Assembly: GCA_031258665.1 (NCBI GenBank)
Contig: JAIRML010000002.1
Coordinates: 1-7,166, forward strand
Direction: 5' to 3'
From: Oscillospiraceae bacterium
Lineage (GTDB): Bacteria > Bacillota > Clostridia > Oscillospirales > UBA929
Length of the DNA: 7,166 nucleotides
A program made the translations under genes and the position numbers. The notes beneath the pieces are model-generated. The model made no database searches. It was not told the origin of the DNA and was given only the letters and a program-made list of their open reading frames with translations. Shown here piece by piece: positions 1 through 6,240 of the stretch. Numbering within the stretch: position 1 is the stretch's first letter; each line of letters starts with the position of its first letter.

Positions 1-301
1 CGACCGGCTGGTGCACGGCAACATCCTGGTGCGCCTGTCGCGCGCCCACGGGGCCGTGGAGCGCTTTCAGATCGTCCAGCACACACCCGAGTTGGCCACA
101 CTGCACATCGTCCCGGCGGAGGGCGCCCGGGCCGGCGACATGGACGGATTTATCCGGCAGGCGCGCGCGCTGCTGCCCGGCACGCAGGTGGCGGTGGAAC
201 TCGTGAGCGACATCCCCCCGGCCGCCTCCGGCAAACGCCGCTACGCCGTCCGGGAATTTGACCTCCCGGGCGGTTCCCGGGCCGACATCCATCAAACATG
301 A
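1..301 (+). CDS. C-terminal part of a CapK / phenylacetate-CoA-ligase-like AMP-ligase (5' partial)
   Basis: Only the last 99 codons are present; the first complete codon begins at base 2 and the TGA stop is at 299-301. The tail resembles the small C-terminal domain of the CapK/phenylacetate-CoA ligase branch of adenylate-forming enzymes. It has a 'GNILVRLSR' strand, 'VERFQIVQHTPELATLHIV', and near the end 'SDIPPAASGKRRYAVRE', where the SGK-R segment matches the usual position of the family's conserved C-terminal lysine motif. Such enzymes activate a carboxylate with ATP, and CapK relatives are common in capsule or exopolysaccharide clusters. The DUF4330 and O-antigen-ligase genes that follow fit that setting, so a role in making or decorating a surface glycan is inferred. 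The substrate cannot be read from this fragment. The adenylation domain lies upstream of the window, so the family call rests on the tail alone. Confidence 0.72.
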   Translation, partial: DRLVHGNILVRLSRAHGAVERFQIVQHTPELATLHIVPAEGARAGDMDGFIRQARALLPGTQVAVELVSDIPPAASGKRRYAVREFDLPGGSRADIHQT

Positions 302-320
302 TGAACTGATATGACGTCAA

Positions 321-391
321 TACCTTATTGCCGCGAAGCGGCAATAAAAAACAAAAATTTTGGGTTGTGGGCTGCAGGGGCAACCCACGTT
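321..391 (+). repeat. Structured intergenic repeat, copy 1
   Basis: This is the longer of two nearly identical copies (the other is at 6241-6305), and a third, diverged copy lies at 2826-2897. The first hairpin is a perfect 10-bp stem (325-334 with 338-347) closed by GAA, so its tip reads GCGAAGC. An A-rich linker (348-357) and a G-rich second part follow. The second part can pair as 361-367 with 381-387 (7 bp), or alternatively as 367-375 with 380-388 (9 positions, one C-A mismatch, loop AGGG). It ends 15 bases before the DUF4330 ATG and directly abuts its ribosome-binding site. There is no T-run after either hairpin, so it does not look like an ordinary intrinsic terminator. Confidence 0.85.
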
Positions 392-400
392 AAGGAGAGG
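392..400 (+). promoter_or_regulatory. Ribosome-binding site that fixes the DUF4330 start
   Basis: AAGGAGAGG lies 6 bases before the ATG at 407. It makes 407 the start rather than the in-frame ATG at 311, which has no comparable site and would translate straight through the repeat. Confidence 0.85.
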
Positions 401-406
401 ACACGG

Positions 407-913
407 ATGAAACTGATCAACGAAAAGGGCAAACTTTTCGGCCTTATCAACGTGGTCGATCTGCTCGTGCTGCTGGCGGTGCTGCTGGCGGTCGGCGGGA
501 TCGCGTGGCGGCTCTTCGGGCATAGGGTCGGCGAGTTGACGGCGGCCACCACCACCATGACCTACACCGTGCGCGTGCGCGGCGTCCACAGCCGGCTGGA
601 GACGGAGATCAAAAAAAATCTGGAATACGACAACCGCGTCATCGCCGGCAACGATTTCGTCGCCGACACGCGGGTGACGGACGTCTCCTTTGAGCCGTAC
701 ATGCAGCAAAACACCGCTGCCGACGGCCAACTCGTCAACGCGGAGGACCCGGTCCGGCTGGACGTGCTGTTCACCGTCGAGGCCACCGTGCCGAAAAACA
801 CGCCGATCATCAAGGTGGGCACGCAGGAGATCCGCGTGGGGTACGGCCATTTTTTGAAGACGCCGCTGCTTGAGTTCTCCTCCACCATCGAGTCGGTGAA
901 CTTCCGTGACTGA
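407..913 (+). CDS. DUF4330-type single-pass membrane protein
   Basis: This 168-residue protein opens 'MKLINEKGKLFGLINVVDLL', followed by one hydrophobic segment at about residues 12-37 and then a soluble, probably beta-rich domain expected outside the membrane. The opening and the C-terminal stretch with 'IIKVGTQEIRVGYGHFLKTP' (about 134-153) match what I know of DUF4330 proteins, whose function is not established. The start at 407 is chosen for its strong ribosome-binding site. The stop overlaps the GTG start of the O-antigen-ligase gene by 8 bases, which suggests translational coupling and a shared process. A role as an accessory or partner of the polysaccharide polymerase/ligase is inference from this pairing. 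Repeat copy 1 separates the gene from the AMP-ligase gene upstream, with no recognisable promoter in the gap. Confidence 0.8.
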   Translation: MKLINEKGKLFGLINVVDLLVLLAVLLAVGGIAWRLFGHRVGELTAATTTMTYTVRVRGVHSRLETEIKKNLEYDNRVIAGNDFVADTRVTDVSFEPYMQQNTAADGQLVNAEDPVRLDVLFTVEATVPKNTPIIKVGTQEIRVGYGHFLKTPLLEFSSTIESVNFRD

Positions 914-2540
914 GCCGGTGAGAGCCGCCTGGCGGCACAGCCGCCTCAGATGCCTCTGCCTGTGGCTGCGCGCCTGCGCCGGGCACAGCGCGCTGGCCCG
1001 TTTCGGCGCTTTCTGGCCCGCGCAGTACGCGCGCTCCGACTTCCAACAATTTTGGACACGGCGGATGGCGGGCCCGCAGCGCGCGGGCTACGCCTCCCTG
1101 TTTGGCCGGCTCCGCCAGCGGTACGGGCGCCGGCTCCGCCAGTGCGGCGCGGTGTGGGCGCTTCTCTGGTCCCACAGTCTTCCGGCGCGCGCGGGCGCTT
1201 GGCTTCGCCGCGCCGACGCGGAGCGCGCCGGGCTGACGGGGCGCCTGCTGGGGTCTCTGCGGCGCGGGGATCTCCTTCTCGGCCTGTTTTGCCTGTACCT
1301 GCCCGTCGATTATGCGCTGCGCGCGTGGGGCGCCCTGGCCGCGCTGTCCACATATTGGGACGAGATCTTCCTGCTGCTGGCCCTCTTCCTCGCCGTCGTG
1401 GGGAAGATGCGGCCCGACGCGTCTCCTGAGCCCTGTCTGACGCCGCTCGAGGGGCCGCTGCTCGCCTTCATGGGGCTCGGCCTCTTTTTGGCGGGGGTCG
1501 TGTCGCCGATCCTCGGGGTCGCCGTCTCGGGCTACCGCGCGGTCTGCCAGTACATGGTCTGGTATTTTGTCCTCGTGCGCCTCGTGCGCGACCGCCGCGC
1601 CGTGCGCCTCTGCTGTGTCCTGCTCACCGCACTCGGCGCCCTGGTGGCGCTGCACGGTGTCTACCAATACATCGTCGGTACGCCGATCCCCCGCTCGTGG
1701 GTTTCGATTTACGAGATGGGCGTGCGCACGCGCGTGTTCTCCATCCTCGGCAGCCCCAACGTCATGGGCGACCTGATGGTCATGCTGGCGCCGCTCGCGG
1801 CCGGCCTCGCTTACGCCGCGCGGACCACGCGCGCCCGGCTGCTCTGCTGGGCGGCCACGGGCGTCATGTGCCTCGCCTGCCTGTTCACCTTCTCGCGGGG
1901 GGCCTGGCTGGGCCTTGCGGTGGCCGTTGTGCTGTTCGCCTGGCTGCGGGACCGGCGGCTACTGATCTTGGCCGGGGCCGCGCTGGTCGTCATCGTCATG
2001 CTGCCGCAGATCGCCGACCGGATCACCTTTTTGTTCACCTCCGATTTTGCCAGCAACAACGAGACGGCCGGGCGGGCGGCCCGGTGGGCCTACGGCATCG
2101 ACCTGCTGATGCGCAGTGACCCGGTGTTTGGGTTCGGCCTCGGCCGCTTCGGCGGCGCGGTGGCCATGCAAAACCAGACGCTGGAACGGATCCGCTACTT
2201 TTACATGGACAACTACTACCTGAAGACGCTGGTGGAGATGGGCTTTGTCGGCCTGATCGGTTATCTCGCGCTGTTGGCCACGCTGCTCTGGAACGGATTT
2301 CGGACGCTGTTTCGCGTCCGGGCGCAGCGCGCCGACCACGCCGTGGCCTGCGGCCTTCTGTCCGGCATGGCCGGCGTCCTCACCCACAGCTTGTTTGAAA
2401 ATATCTTTGAGGTGCCCTACATGAACGCGTACTTCTGGGGCCTGGCCGCGCTGCTCATGGTGGTCGGCTTTCGTCTCGGCGCCGACGGCACGCGGCCCGC
2501 ACAGGAGACCCGCGCGCGGCTTCCGGCCAAAGTCGGCTGA
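906..2540 (+). CDS. O-antigen ligase / Wzy-type polymerase family membrane protein
   Basis: This 544-residue polytopic membrane protein belongs to the O-antigen ligase/polymerase superfamily. Family-like motifs are 'RVFSILGSPNVMG' (about 276-288), 'TFSRGAWLGL' (328-337), 'DPVFGFGLGRFGG' (405-417), 'DNYYLKTLVEMGFVGLIGYL' (435-454) and 'THSLFENIFE' (493-502). A segment of charged residues (about 370-400) looks like the large external loop. Such proteins join or transfer lipid-linked glycan units at the outer face of the membrane; whether this one polymerises or ligates cannot be told from sequence. About 120 arginine-rich residues precede the first clear membrane segment. The GTG start at 906 has GGTGA at 895-899, 6 bases upstream; GTG 918 is an alternative with no better site. 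The gene overlaps the DUF4330 gene by 8 bases and appears to be the last gene of the cluster before the tRNA unit. Confidence 0.85.
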   Translation: MTEPVRAAWRHSRLRCLCLWLRACAGHSALARFGAFWPAQYARSDFQQFWTRRMAGPQRAGYASLFGRLRQRYGRRLRQCGAVWALLWSHSLPARAGAWLRRADAERAGLTGRLLGSLRRGDLLLGLFCLYLPVDYALRAWGALAALSTYWDEIFLLLALFLAVVGKMRPDASPEPCLTPLEGPLLAFMGLGLFLAGVVSPILGVAVSGYRAVCQYMVWYFVLVRLVRDRRAVRLCCVLLTALGALVALHGVYQYIVGTPIPRSWVSIYEMGVRTRVFSILGSPNVMGDLMVMLAPLAAGLAYAARTTRARLLCWAATGVMCLACLFTFSRGAWLGLAVAVVLFAWLRDRRLLILAGAALVVIVMLPQIADRITFLFTSDFASNNETAGRAARWAYGIDLLMRSDPVFGFGLGRFGGAVAMQNQTLERIRYFYMDNYYLKTLVEMGFVGLIGYLALLATLLWNGFRTLFRVRAQRADHAVACGLLSGMAGVLTHSLFENIFEVPYMNAYFWGLAALLMVVGFRLGADGTRPAQETRARLPAKVG

Positions 2541-2579
2541 AAGAGCGCTGCCCCCGGCGATCGCCCTTTGATTTTTCTC

Positions 2580-2607
2580 TTGACACAGCCGGTAAATTCG
2601 GTATAAT
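2580..2607 (+). promoter_or_regulatory. Consensus sigma-70/sigma-A promoter for the tRNA
   Basis: TTGACA (2580-2585) and TATAAT (2602-2607) are both perfect consensus hexamers, separated by 16 bases. Transcription would start near 2613-2615, giving a leader of roughly 37 bases before the tRNA. It is the only strong promoter I find in the window. The 110-base gap after the O-antigen-ligase gene otherwise holds only a short GGCGATCGCC palindrome (2556-2565) and a T-rich stretch (2572-2576); neither forms a convincing terminator. Confidence 0.88.
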
Positions 2608-2650
2608 AATAGTTGTGCCACAGTTGGCTCAGCCGCAGCCGATTCGGCCG

Positions 2651-2724
2651 TGCGGGATAGTGTAACGGTAGCACCGCAGACTCTGACTCTGTTTGTGAGG
2701 GTTCGAATCCTTCTCCCGCAGCCA
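2651..2724 (+). tRNA. tRNA-Gln (anticodon CTG)
   Basis: A complete cloverleaf can be drawn. The acceptor stem is 2651-2657 with 2714-2720. The D arm is GTGT/GCAC with GG in its loop. The anticodon stem is GCAGA/TCTGT around loop CTCTGAC, so the anticodon is CTG and reads CAG codons. The variable loop is 4 bases, and the T arm is GAGGG/CCTTC with loop TTCGAAT. Base 2721 is the G discriminator and CCA is encoded at 2722-2724. The gene has its own promoter upstream and a hairpin immediately downstream, so it looks like a single-gene transcription unit. Confidence 0.97.
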
Positions 2725-2728
2725 GGAC

Positions 2729-2757
2729 ACCCGCCGGGCTCCCAAAGCCCGGCGGGT
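2729..2757 (+). terminator. Probable terminator hairpin after tRNA-Gln
   Basis: A perfect 12-bp GC-rich stem (2729-2740 with 2746-2757, loop CCCAA) begins 4 bases after the CCA end. What follows is TCACTGTG rather than a run of T, so termination may be imperfect or the hairpin may mainly define the 3' end for processing. The position makes a terminator the most likely role. Confidence 0.65.
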
Positions 2758-2768
2758 CTCACTGTGTA

Positions 2769-2797
2769 CCAAGACAGATCGAGAGGCTCTGTCTTGG
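2769..2797. other. Second hairpin between the tRNA and repeat copy 2
   Basis: A perfect 10-bp inverted repeat (2769-2778 with 2788-2797) encloses a 9-base loop. It lies 11 bases after the GC-rich hairpin and is unrelated in sequence to it and to the repeat family. No T-run follows on either strand. It could be a backup terminator, a 3' RNA structure or an operator-like site; nothing in the sequence decides between these. Confidence 0.5.
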
Positions 2798-2825
2798 CCA
2801 TCTCCCGCCCGCCCAAGCCTCCCGG

Positions 2826-2897
2826 TAGTTTGCTGCCGCGTCGCGGCAACAAACTACAAAAATTTGGGTTGTGGGTTGCGGATGCAACCCAAATTGG
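2826..2897 (+). repeat. Structured intergenic repeat, copy 2 (diverged)
   Basis: This is the most diverged copy but has the same layout. The first hairpin is longer, with 14 positions (2826-2839 with 2843-2856), one C-A mismatch (2833/2849) and loop GTC. Relative to copy 1, one pair has changed A-T to G-C on both sides, keeping the pairing. The G-rich second part can fold as 2861-2871 with 2885-2895 (11 perfect pairs) or as 2872-2879 with 2884-2891 (8 perfect pairs, loop GGAT), but not both. It ends 27 bases before the kinase ATG. Confidence 0.8.
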
Positions 2898-2910
2898 TAA
2901 TTTACTCGTC

Positions 2911-2917
2911 AGGGGTG
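2911..2917 (+). promoter_or_regulatory. Ribosome-binding site fixing the kinase start
   Basis: AGGGGTG ends 7 bases before the ATG at 2925. A TTG codon directly before it (2922) would give a start with a second methionine, but the ATG is the more likely start. Confidence 0.6.
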
Positions 2918-2924
2918 TGTTTTG

Positions 2925-3794
2925 ATGAATCAGTCCGCTGTCTCCGAGGGCGTCCGTCCGCCCATCATACGGGTGGCCGCCGTCCATGATCTGTCCGGCT
3001 TCGGCCGCTGTTCGCTGGGCGTTGTGCTGCCGGTGCTCTCCGCCATGGACATCCAGTGCTGCGCGCTGCCCACCGGCTTTTTCTCCACCCACACCGGCTA
3101 CGATGGTTTTGTCTTTCACAACATGACGGACGCGATGCGCCCCACCGTCGACCACTGGCAGTCGATGGGGCTCACGTTTGACGCCGTGTACAGCGGTTTT
3201 CTCGGTTCTGCCGACCAGATCGACATCGTGCGCGAGACGATCGCCCGCTTTCGCCGGCCGGGGATGCTGGCCGTCGTCGACCCTGTGATGGGCGACCACG
3301 GCCGGCCCTATCGCACCTACACGGCCGAGATGTGCCGGCAGATGGCTTCTTTGGCCGACGACGCCGACCTCATCACCCCCAACATCACAGAGGCGGCCCT
3401 GCTGCTGGGTGAGGACTATGCCGACGCCCCGCGCGGCGAGGCGGGGGTTTATCGCTGGCTGACGCGGCTCTCCCGAGACGGCCGCCGTTCCGTGGTCATC
3501 ACCGGCCTCACGGTGCGCGAGGGGCAGCTTGGCTCGGCCTGGCTGGACGCCGCGTCCGGGCGGAGCGGCGTCGACTTCCTCCCCTTTGTGGGGCAGGAGT
3601 TTCACGGCACCGGCGACCTCTACGCCAGCGTGTTGGTGGGCCGGCTGCTCCACGGGCTGCCCCTGCCCGGCGCTGTGGCGGCGGCGGCGGGTTTTGTCCA
3701 CGACTGCGCCGCGCTCTCCTGGGCGGAACAGACGTCCGCCCAGGGCGGTGTGCGCTTTGAGGCGCTGCTCTCCCGCCTGGGCGCCGGCGGCTGA
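2925..3794 (+). CDS. pdxK: Pyridoxamine / pyridoxal kinase (ribokinase superfamily)
   Basis: This 289-residue cytoplasmic enzyme is expected to phosphorylate the 5'-hydroxyl of pyridoxamine, pyridoxal or pyridoxine with ATP, the salvage route to pyridoxal 5'-phosphate. The N-terminal 'HDLSGFGRCSLGVVLPVLSA' (21-40) and 'GFFSTHTGYDGF' (51-62) form the expected substrate side. 'DPVMGDHG' (119-126) is a PdxK/PdxY hallmark, 'TPNITEA' (151-157) is a nucleotide-side motif, and 'GTGD' (228-231) is the ribokinase anion hole with Asp231 as the expected catalytic base. The length is normal for the family and all key motifs are intact. The choice between PdxK and PdxY naming is uncertain, as is the preferred vitamer. 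Repeat copy 2 lies just upstream, and I see no consensus promoter between the tRNA unit and the gene. Confidence 0.92.
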   Translation: MNQSAVSEGVRPPIIRVAAVHDLSGFGRCSLGVVLPVLSAMDIQCCALPTGFFSTHTGYDGFVFHNMTDAMRPTVDHWQSMGLTFDAVYSGFLGSADQIDIVRETIARFRRPGMLAVVDPVMGDHGRPYRTYTAEMCRQMASLADDADLITPNITEAALLLGEDYADAPRGEAGVYRWLTRLSRDGRRSVVITGLTVREGQLGSAWLDAASGRSGVDFLPFVGQEFHGTGDLYASVLVGRLLHGLPLPGAVAAAAGFVHDCAALSWAEQTSAQGGVRFEALLSRLGAGG

Positions 3795-3819
3795 CGCGCG
3801 GTGATTTTGGCCTGGCGAC

Positions 3820-3854
3820 CGCCCCGGCGGCGCCGGGGCGCCGGGCGCAGCCCG
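3820..3854. other. GC-rich hairpins in the kinase-topoisomerase gap
   Basis: The 104-base gap holds a 9-bp stem (3820-3828 with 3832-3840, loop GGC) followed directly by a 5-bp stem (3842-3846 with 3850-3854, loop GCA). No T-run follows, so a terminator role is only possible. This gap lacks the three-copy repeat and has no recognisable promoter, so read-through from the kinase gene into the topoisomerase gene is plausible. Confidence 0.45.
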
Positions 3855-3898
3855 AAATATCGGCTTCCAGCGGCCGCGCGGAGGAGACTTGTCAGCTT

Positions 3899-6145
3899 AT
3901 GGCGAGAAAGAAAAAGGATGTGTCGGGAGCGCCGGGCAAACCGACCCCCGGTACGCGCGTGCAGGGCCTGCACGCCGAGATCGTGCGGCAGAAGATCCCG
4001 GACACCCTGGAGACAAACTACATGCCCTACGCGATGAGCGTGATCGTCTCCCGGGCGATCCCGGAGATCGACGGGTTTAAACCCGCCCACCGGAAATTAC
4101 TCTATACGATGTACAAGATGGGCCTGCTCACGGGCGCGCGCACGAAGTCGGCCAACATCGTCGGGCAGACGATGCGCCTGAACCCCCACGGCGATCAAGC
4201 GATCTACGACACGCTGGTGCGCCTCTCCCGCGGCCACGAGGCCCTGCTGCACCCGCTGATCGATTCCAAGGGCAACTTCGGCAAGGCCTATTCCCGCGAC
4301 ATGGCCTACGCTGCGTCCCGCTACACAGAGGCCAAGCTGGACCCCATCTGCGGCGAGCTTTTCCGCGACATCGACCGCGACACAGTGACCTTTGTCGACA
4401 ACTACGACAACACGATGAAAGAACCGACACTGCTGCCGACCACGTTCCCCCATGTGCTCACCGCGGCCAACGCGGGCATCGCCGTGGGCATGGCGTCGCA
4501 GTTTTGCGGGTTCAACCTGGCCGAGGTGTGCGCCGCCACCATCGCCTACCTGAAGGACCCCGAGGTCGATCTGCTGGAGACCCTGCCCGCGCCGGACTTC
4601 CCCTCCGGAGGGGAGCTCATCTACGAACCGGACGCGATGCGGGAGATCTACCGGACAGGCCGGGGCTCCTTTCGTGTGCGCGCCCGCTGGCGTCACGACA
4701 CAAAGGAAAATCTCATCGAGGTATTTGAGATCCCCTACACGACGACGGTGGAGGCCATCATGGACAAGCTGGCCGATCTCATGCGCGCCGGCAAGCTCCG
4801 CGAGGTGTCCGATGTGCGCGACGAGACCGATCTCTCCGGCCTGAAGCTCACGCTGGATCTAAAGCGCGGTGTCGACCCCGTCAAGCTGATGCAGCGGCTG
4901 ATGAAGGTCACACCCCTGATGGACACATTCTCCTGCAACTTCAACCTCCTGATCGCCGGCACGCCCTACGTGCTTGGCGTAAGGGGGGTTCTGGAAGAAT
5001 GGACGGCCTGGCGCACCGAATGTGTGCGCCGGCGGCTGCACTTTGACCTGGCGCGCCTGAAAGAGAAACTGCACCTGCTGCACGGCCTCAAGCAGATCCT
5101 GCTGGACATCGACCGGGCCATTGCGATCATCCGGGGCACCGACGCCGAGGCAGAGGTGGTGCCGAACCTGATGATCGGGTTTGGCATCGACGAAGTGCAG
5201 GCCGAGTACGTCGCCGAGATTCGCCTGCGCAACATCAACCGGGAGTATATCCTGCGACGCGTCGAGGAGACGAGCCGCCTGGAGTCGGAGATCGCGGAAC
5301 TGGAGAGCGCGCTCGCCTCAAAAGACCGGCTGCGCGCGCTCATCACCGCGGACCTGAGACATGTGATGAAAAAATACGGCGCCCCCCGAAAGACGGCGCT
5401 TGTCCACCGGCACGAGGTGGCGCATTACAATCCGGAGGAGCACATTGAGGACTACCCGGTGCATGTCTTCCTCTCCCTGGGCGGATATCTGAAAAAGATC
5501 ACCCCTCTCTCGCTGCGCATGTCCGGTGAACAGAAATACAAAGAGAGCGACGGCCCGAGTCAGGTCTTTGAGGCCCGGAACCGGGACGAGCTGATGGTCT
5601 TCACAAACCGCCGCCAATGTTACAAATTTCGGCTGTTTGAGCTGGAGGACGGGAAGGCGTCCTCGCTGGGGGACTACCTGCCGGCGAAGCTGGGGATGGA
5701 TGAGGGGGAGAGCGCGGCCTTTGTCTGCGCGCCGGGCGACTACAGCGGGTGGATGCTGTTCTTTTTTGAAAACGGCAAAGCGGCCCGCATAGAGCTCTCG
5801 GCCTACGCCACCACCTCCAACCGCCGCCGTCTGACCGGCGCCTACAGCGACAAGAGCCCCCTGGTCACGGCGATGCGGCTGACCGAGGAACGAGAACTCT
5901 TTCTGCGCAGCAGCGACGGACGCGGGCTTCTCTTGCACACCGCCTCTTTGGCGCCAAAGGCGACGCGCACCTCACAGGGCACGTCGGTCATGACGCTGAA
6001 GGACCGGCGCCACTTGCAGTCGGTCGAGCCGGCTGAGTCTGTGGGCCTCGCGCGGCCGGCCCGCTTCCGTGTGCGCACCCTGCCCGCCGCCGGCGCCCCC
6101 GTGCGCCCGGAGGATCTGGGCGACCTGCCCGCGCCGCTGATTTGA
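3899..6145 (+). CDS. parC: Topoisomerase IV-like (ParC/GyrA family) subunit A
   Basis: This 748-residue protein has the length of ParC and is shorter than typical GyrA. Type IIA topoisomerase A subunits cut both DNA strands and pass a second duplex through, working with an ATPase B subunit. The breakage-reunion domain starts at 'TLETNYMPYAMSVIVSRAIP' (about 36-55). 'RLNPHGDQAIYDTLVRLSR' (93-111) is the quinolone-pocket region and 'AASRYTEAKL' (138-147) carries the catalytic Arg141-Tyr142 pair. A tower and coiled coil follow (about 160-490, including the charged helix 454-482). The C-terminal part (about 520-710) looks like the beta-pinwheel, and I see no GyrA box (QRRGGKG), favouring ParC over gyrase. 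The residue matching GyrA Ser83 is Gln100; Asp104 matches Asp87. The start has GGAGGAG at 3880-3886, 12 bases upstream, rather far. Usual neighbours in Clostridia include a ParE-like gene, but none is next to it here. Confidence 0.9.
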   Translation: MARKKKDVSGAPGKPTPGTRVQGLHAEIVRQKIPDTLETNYMPYAMSVIVSRAIPEIDGFKPAHRKLLYTMYKMGLLTGARTKSANIVGQTMRLNPHGDQAIYDTLVRLSRGHEALLHPLIDSKGNFGKAYSRDMAYAASRYTEAKLDPICGELFRDIDRDTVTFVDNYDNTMKEPTLLPTTFPHVLTAANAGIAVGMASQFCGFNLAEVCAATIAYLKDPEVDLLETLPAPDFPSGGELIYEPDAMREIYRTGRGSFRVRARWRHDTKENLIEVFEIPYTTTVEAIMDKLADLMRAGKLREVSDVRDETDLSGLKLTLDLKRGVDPVKLMQRLMKVTPLMDTFSCNFNLLIAGTPYVLGVRGVLEEWTAWRTECVRRRLHFDLARLKEKLHLLHGLKQILLDIDRAIAIIRGTDAEAEVVPNLMIGFGIDEVQAEYVAEIRLRNINREYILRRVEETSRLESEIAELESALASKDRLRALITADLRHVMKKYGAPRKTALVHRHEVAHYNPEEHIEDYPVHVFLSLGGYLKKITPLSLRMSGEQKYKESDGPSQVFEARNRDELMVFTNRRQCYKFRLFELEDGKASSLGDYLPAKLGMDEGESAAFVCAPGDYSGWMLFFFENGKAARIELSAYATTSNRRRLTGAYSDKSPLVTAMRLTEERELFLRSSDGRGLLLHTASLAPKATRTSQGTSVMTLKDRRHLQSVEPAESVGLARPARFRVRTLPAAGAPVRPEDLGDLPAPLI

Positions 6146-6234
6146 GCTGATTGGAAAATTTTGATTTTACTGCAAAAATATATTGTGTCATTGCCAAAGC
6201 AATGACACAATATATTCAGTATATCCAATCCGCT
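6145..6234. repeat. Long AT-rich palindromic element
   Basis: The core is a perfect 18-bp inverted repeat (6177-6194 with 6199-6216, loop CAAA). It is extended outward by ACTG/CAGT (6169-6172 and 6217-6220), GATTGGA/TCCAATC (6149-6155 and 6224-6230) and AGC/GCT (6145-6147 and 6232-6234). The left arm carries more unpaired bases than the right. The first base is the last base of the topoisomerase stop codon. The AT content contrasts sharply with the GC-rich surroundings, which suggests an inserted element. No T-run suitable for a plus-strand terminator follows. I see only this copy in the window. Confidence 0.8.
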
Positions 6235-6240
6235 TCTTAG

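Noticed and set aside
312..319. TGACGTCA palindrome as an operator
   Set aside because: An 8-base palindrome is expected by chance. It has no flanking symmetry of note and no known regulator to attach to it here.
311..406. In-frame upward extension of the DUF4330 gene to ATG 311
   Set aside because: The extra 32 residues are translated from repeat copy 1 and there is no suitable ribosome-binding site, whereas 407 has an excellent one.
810..1667. Minus-strand open frame of 285 codons
   Set aside because: It is antisense to the well-supported DUF4330 and ligase genes, with low-complexity composition and no recognisable domain.
2556..2576. Intrinsic terminator after the O-antigen-ligase gene
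   Set aside because: GGCGATCGCC is self-complementary but leaves no loop, and the T-rich stretch is six bases further on; the stem is too weak to call.
2650..2925. Plus-strand 91-codon open frame
   Set aside because: It is a translation of the tRNA, the two hairpins and repeat copy 2, and cannot be a protein gene.
1959..3701. Minus-strand open frame of 580 codons
   Set aside because: It runs antisense through the ligase gene, the tRNA unit, repeat copy 2 and the kinase gene. Its residue makeup (His, Arg, Gln, Gly) is typical of an antisense frame in GC-rich DNA.
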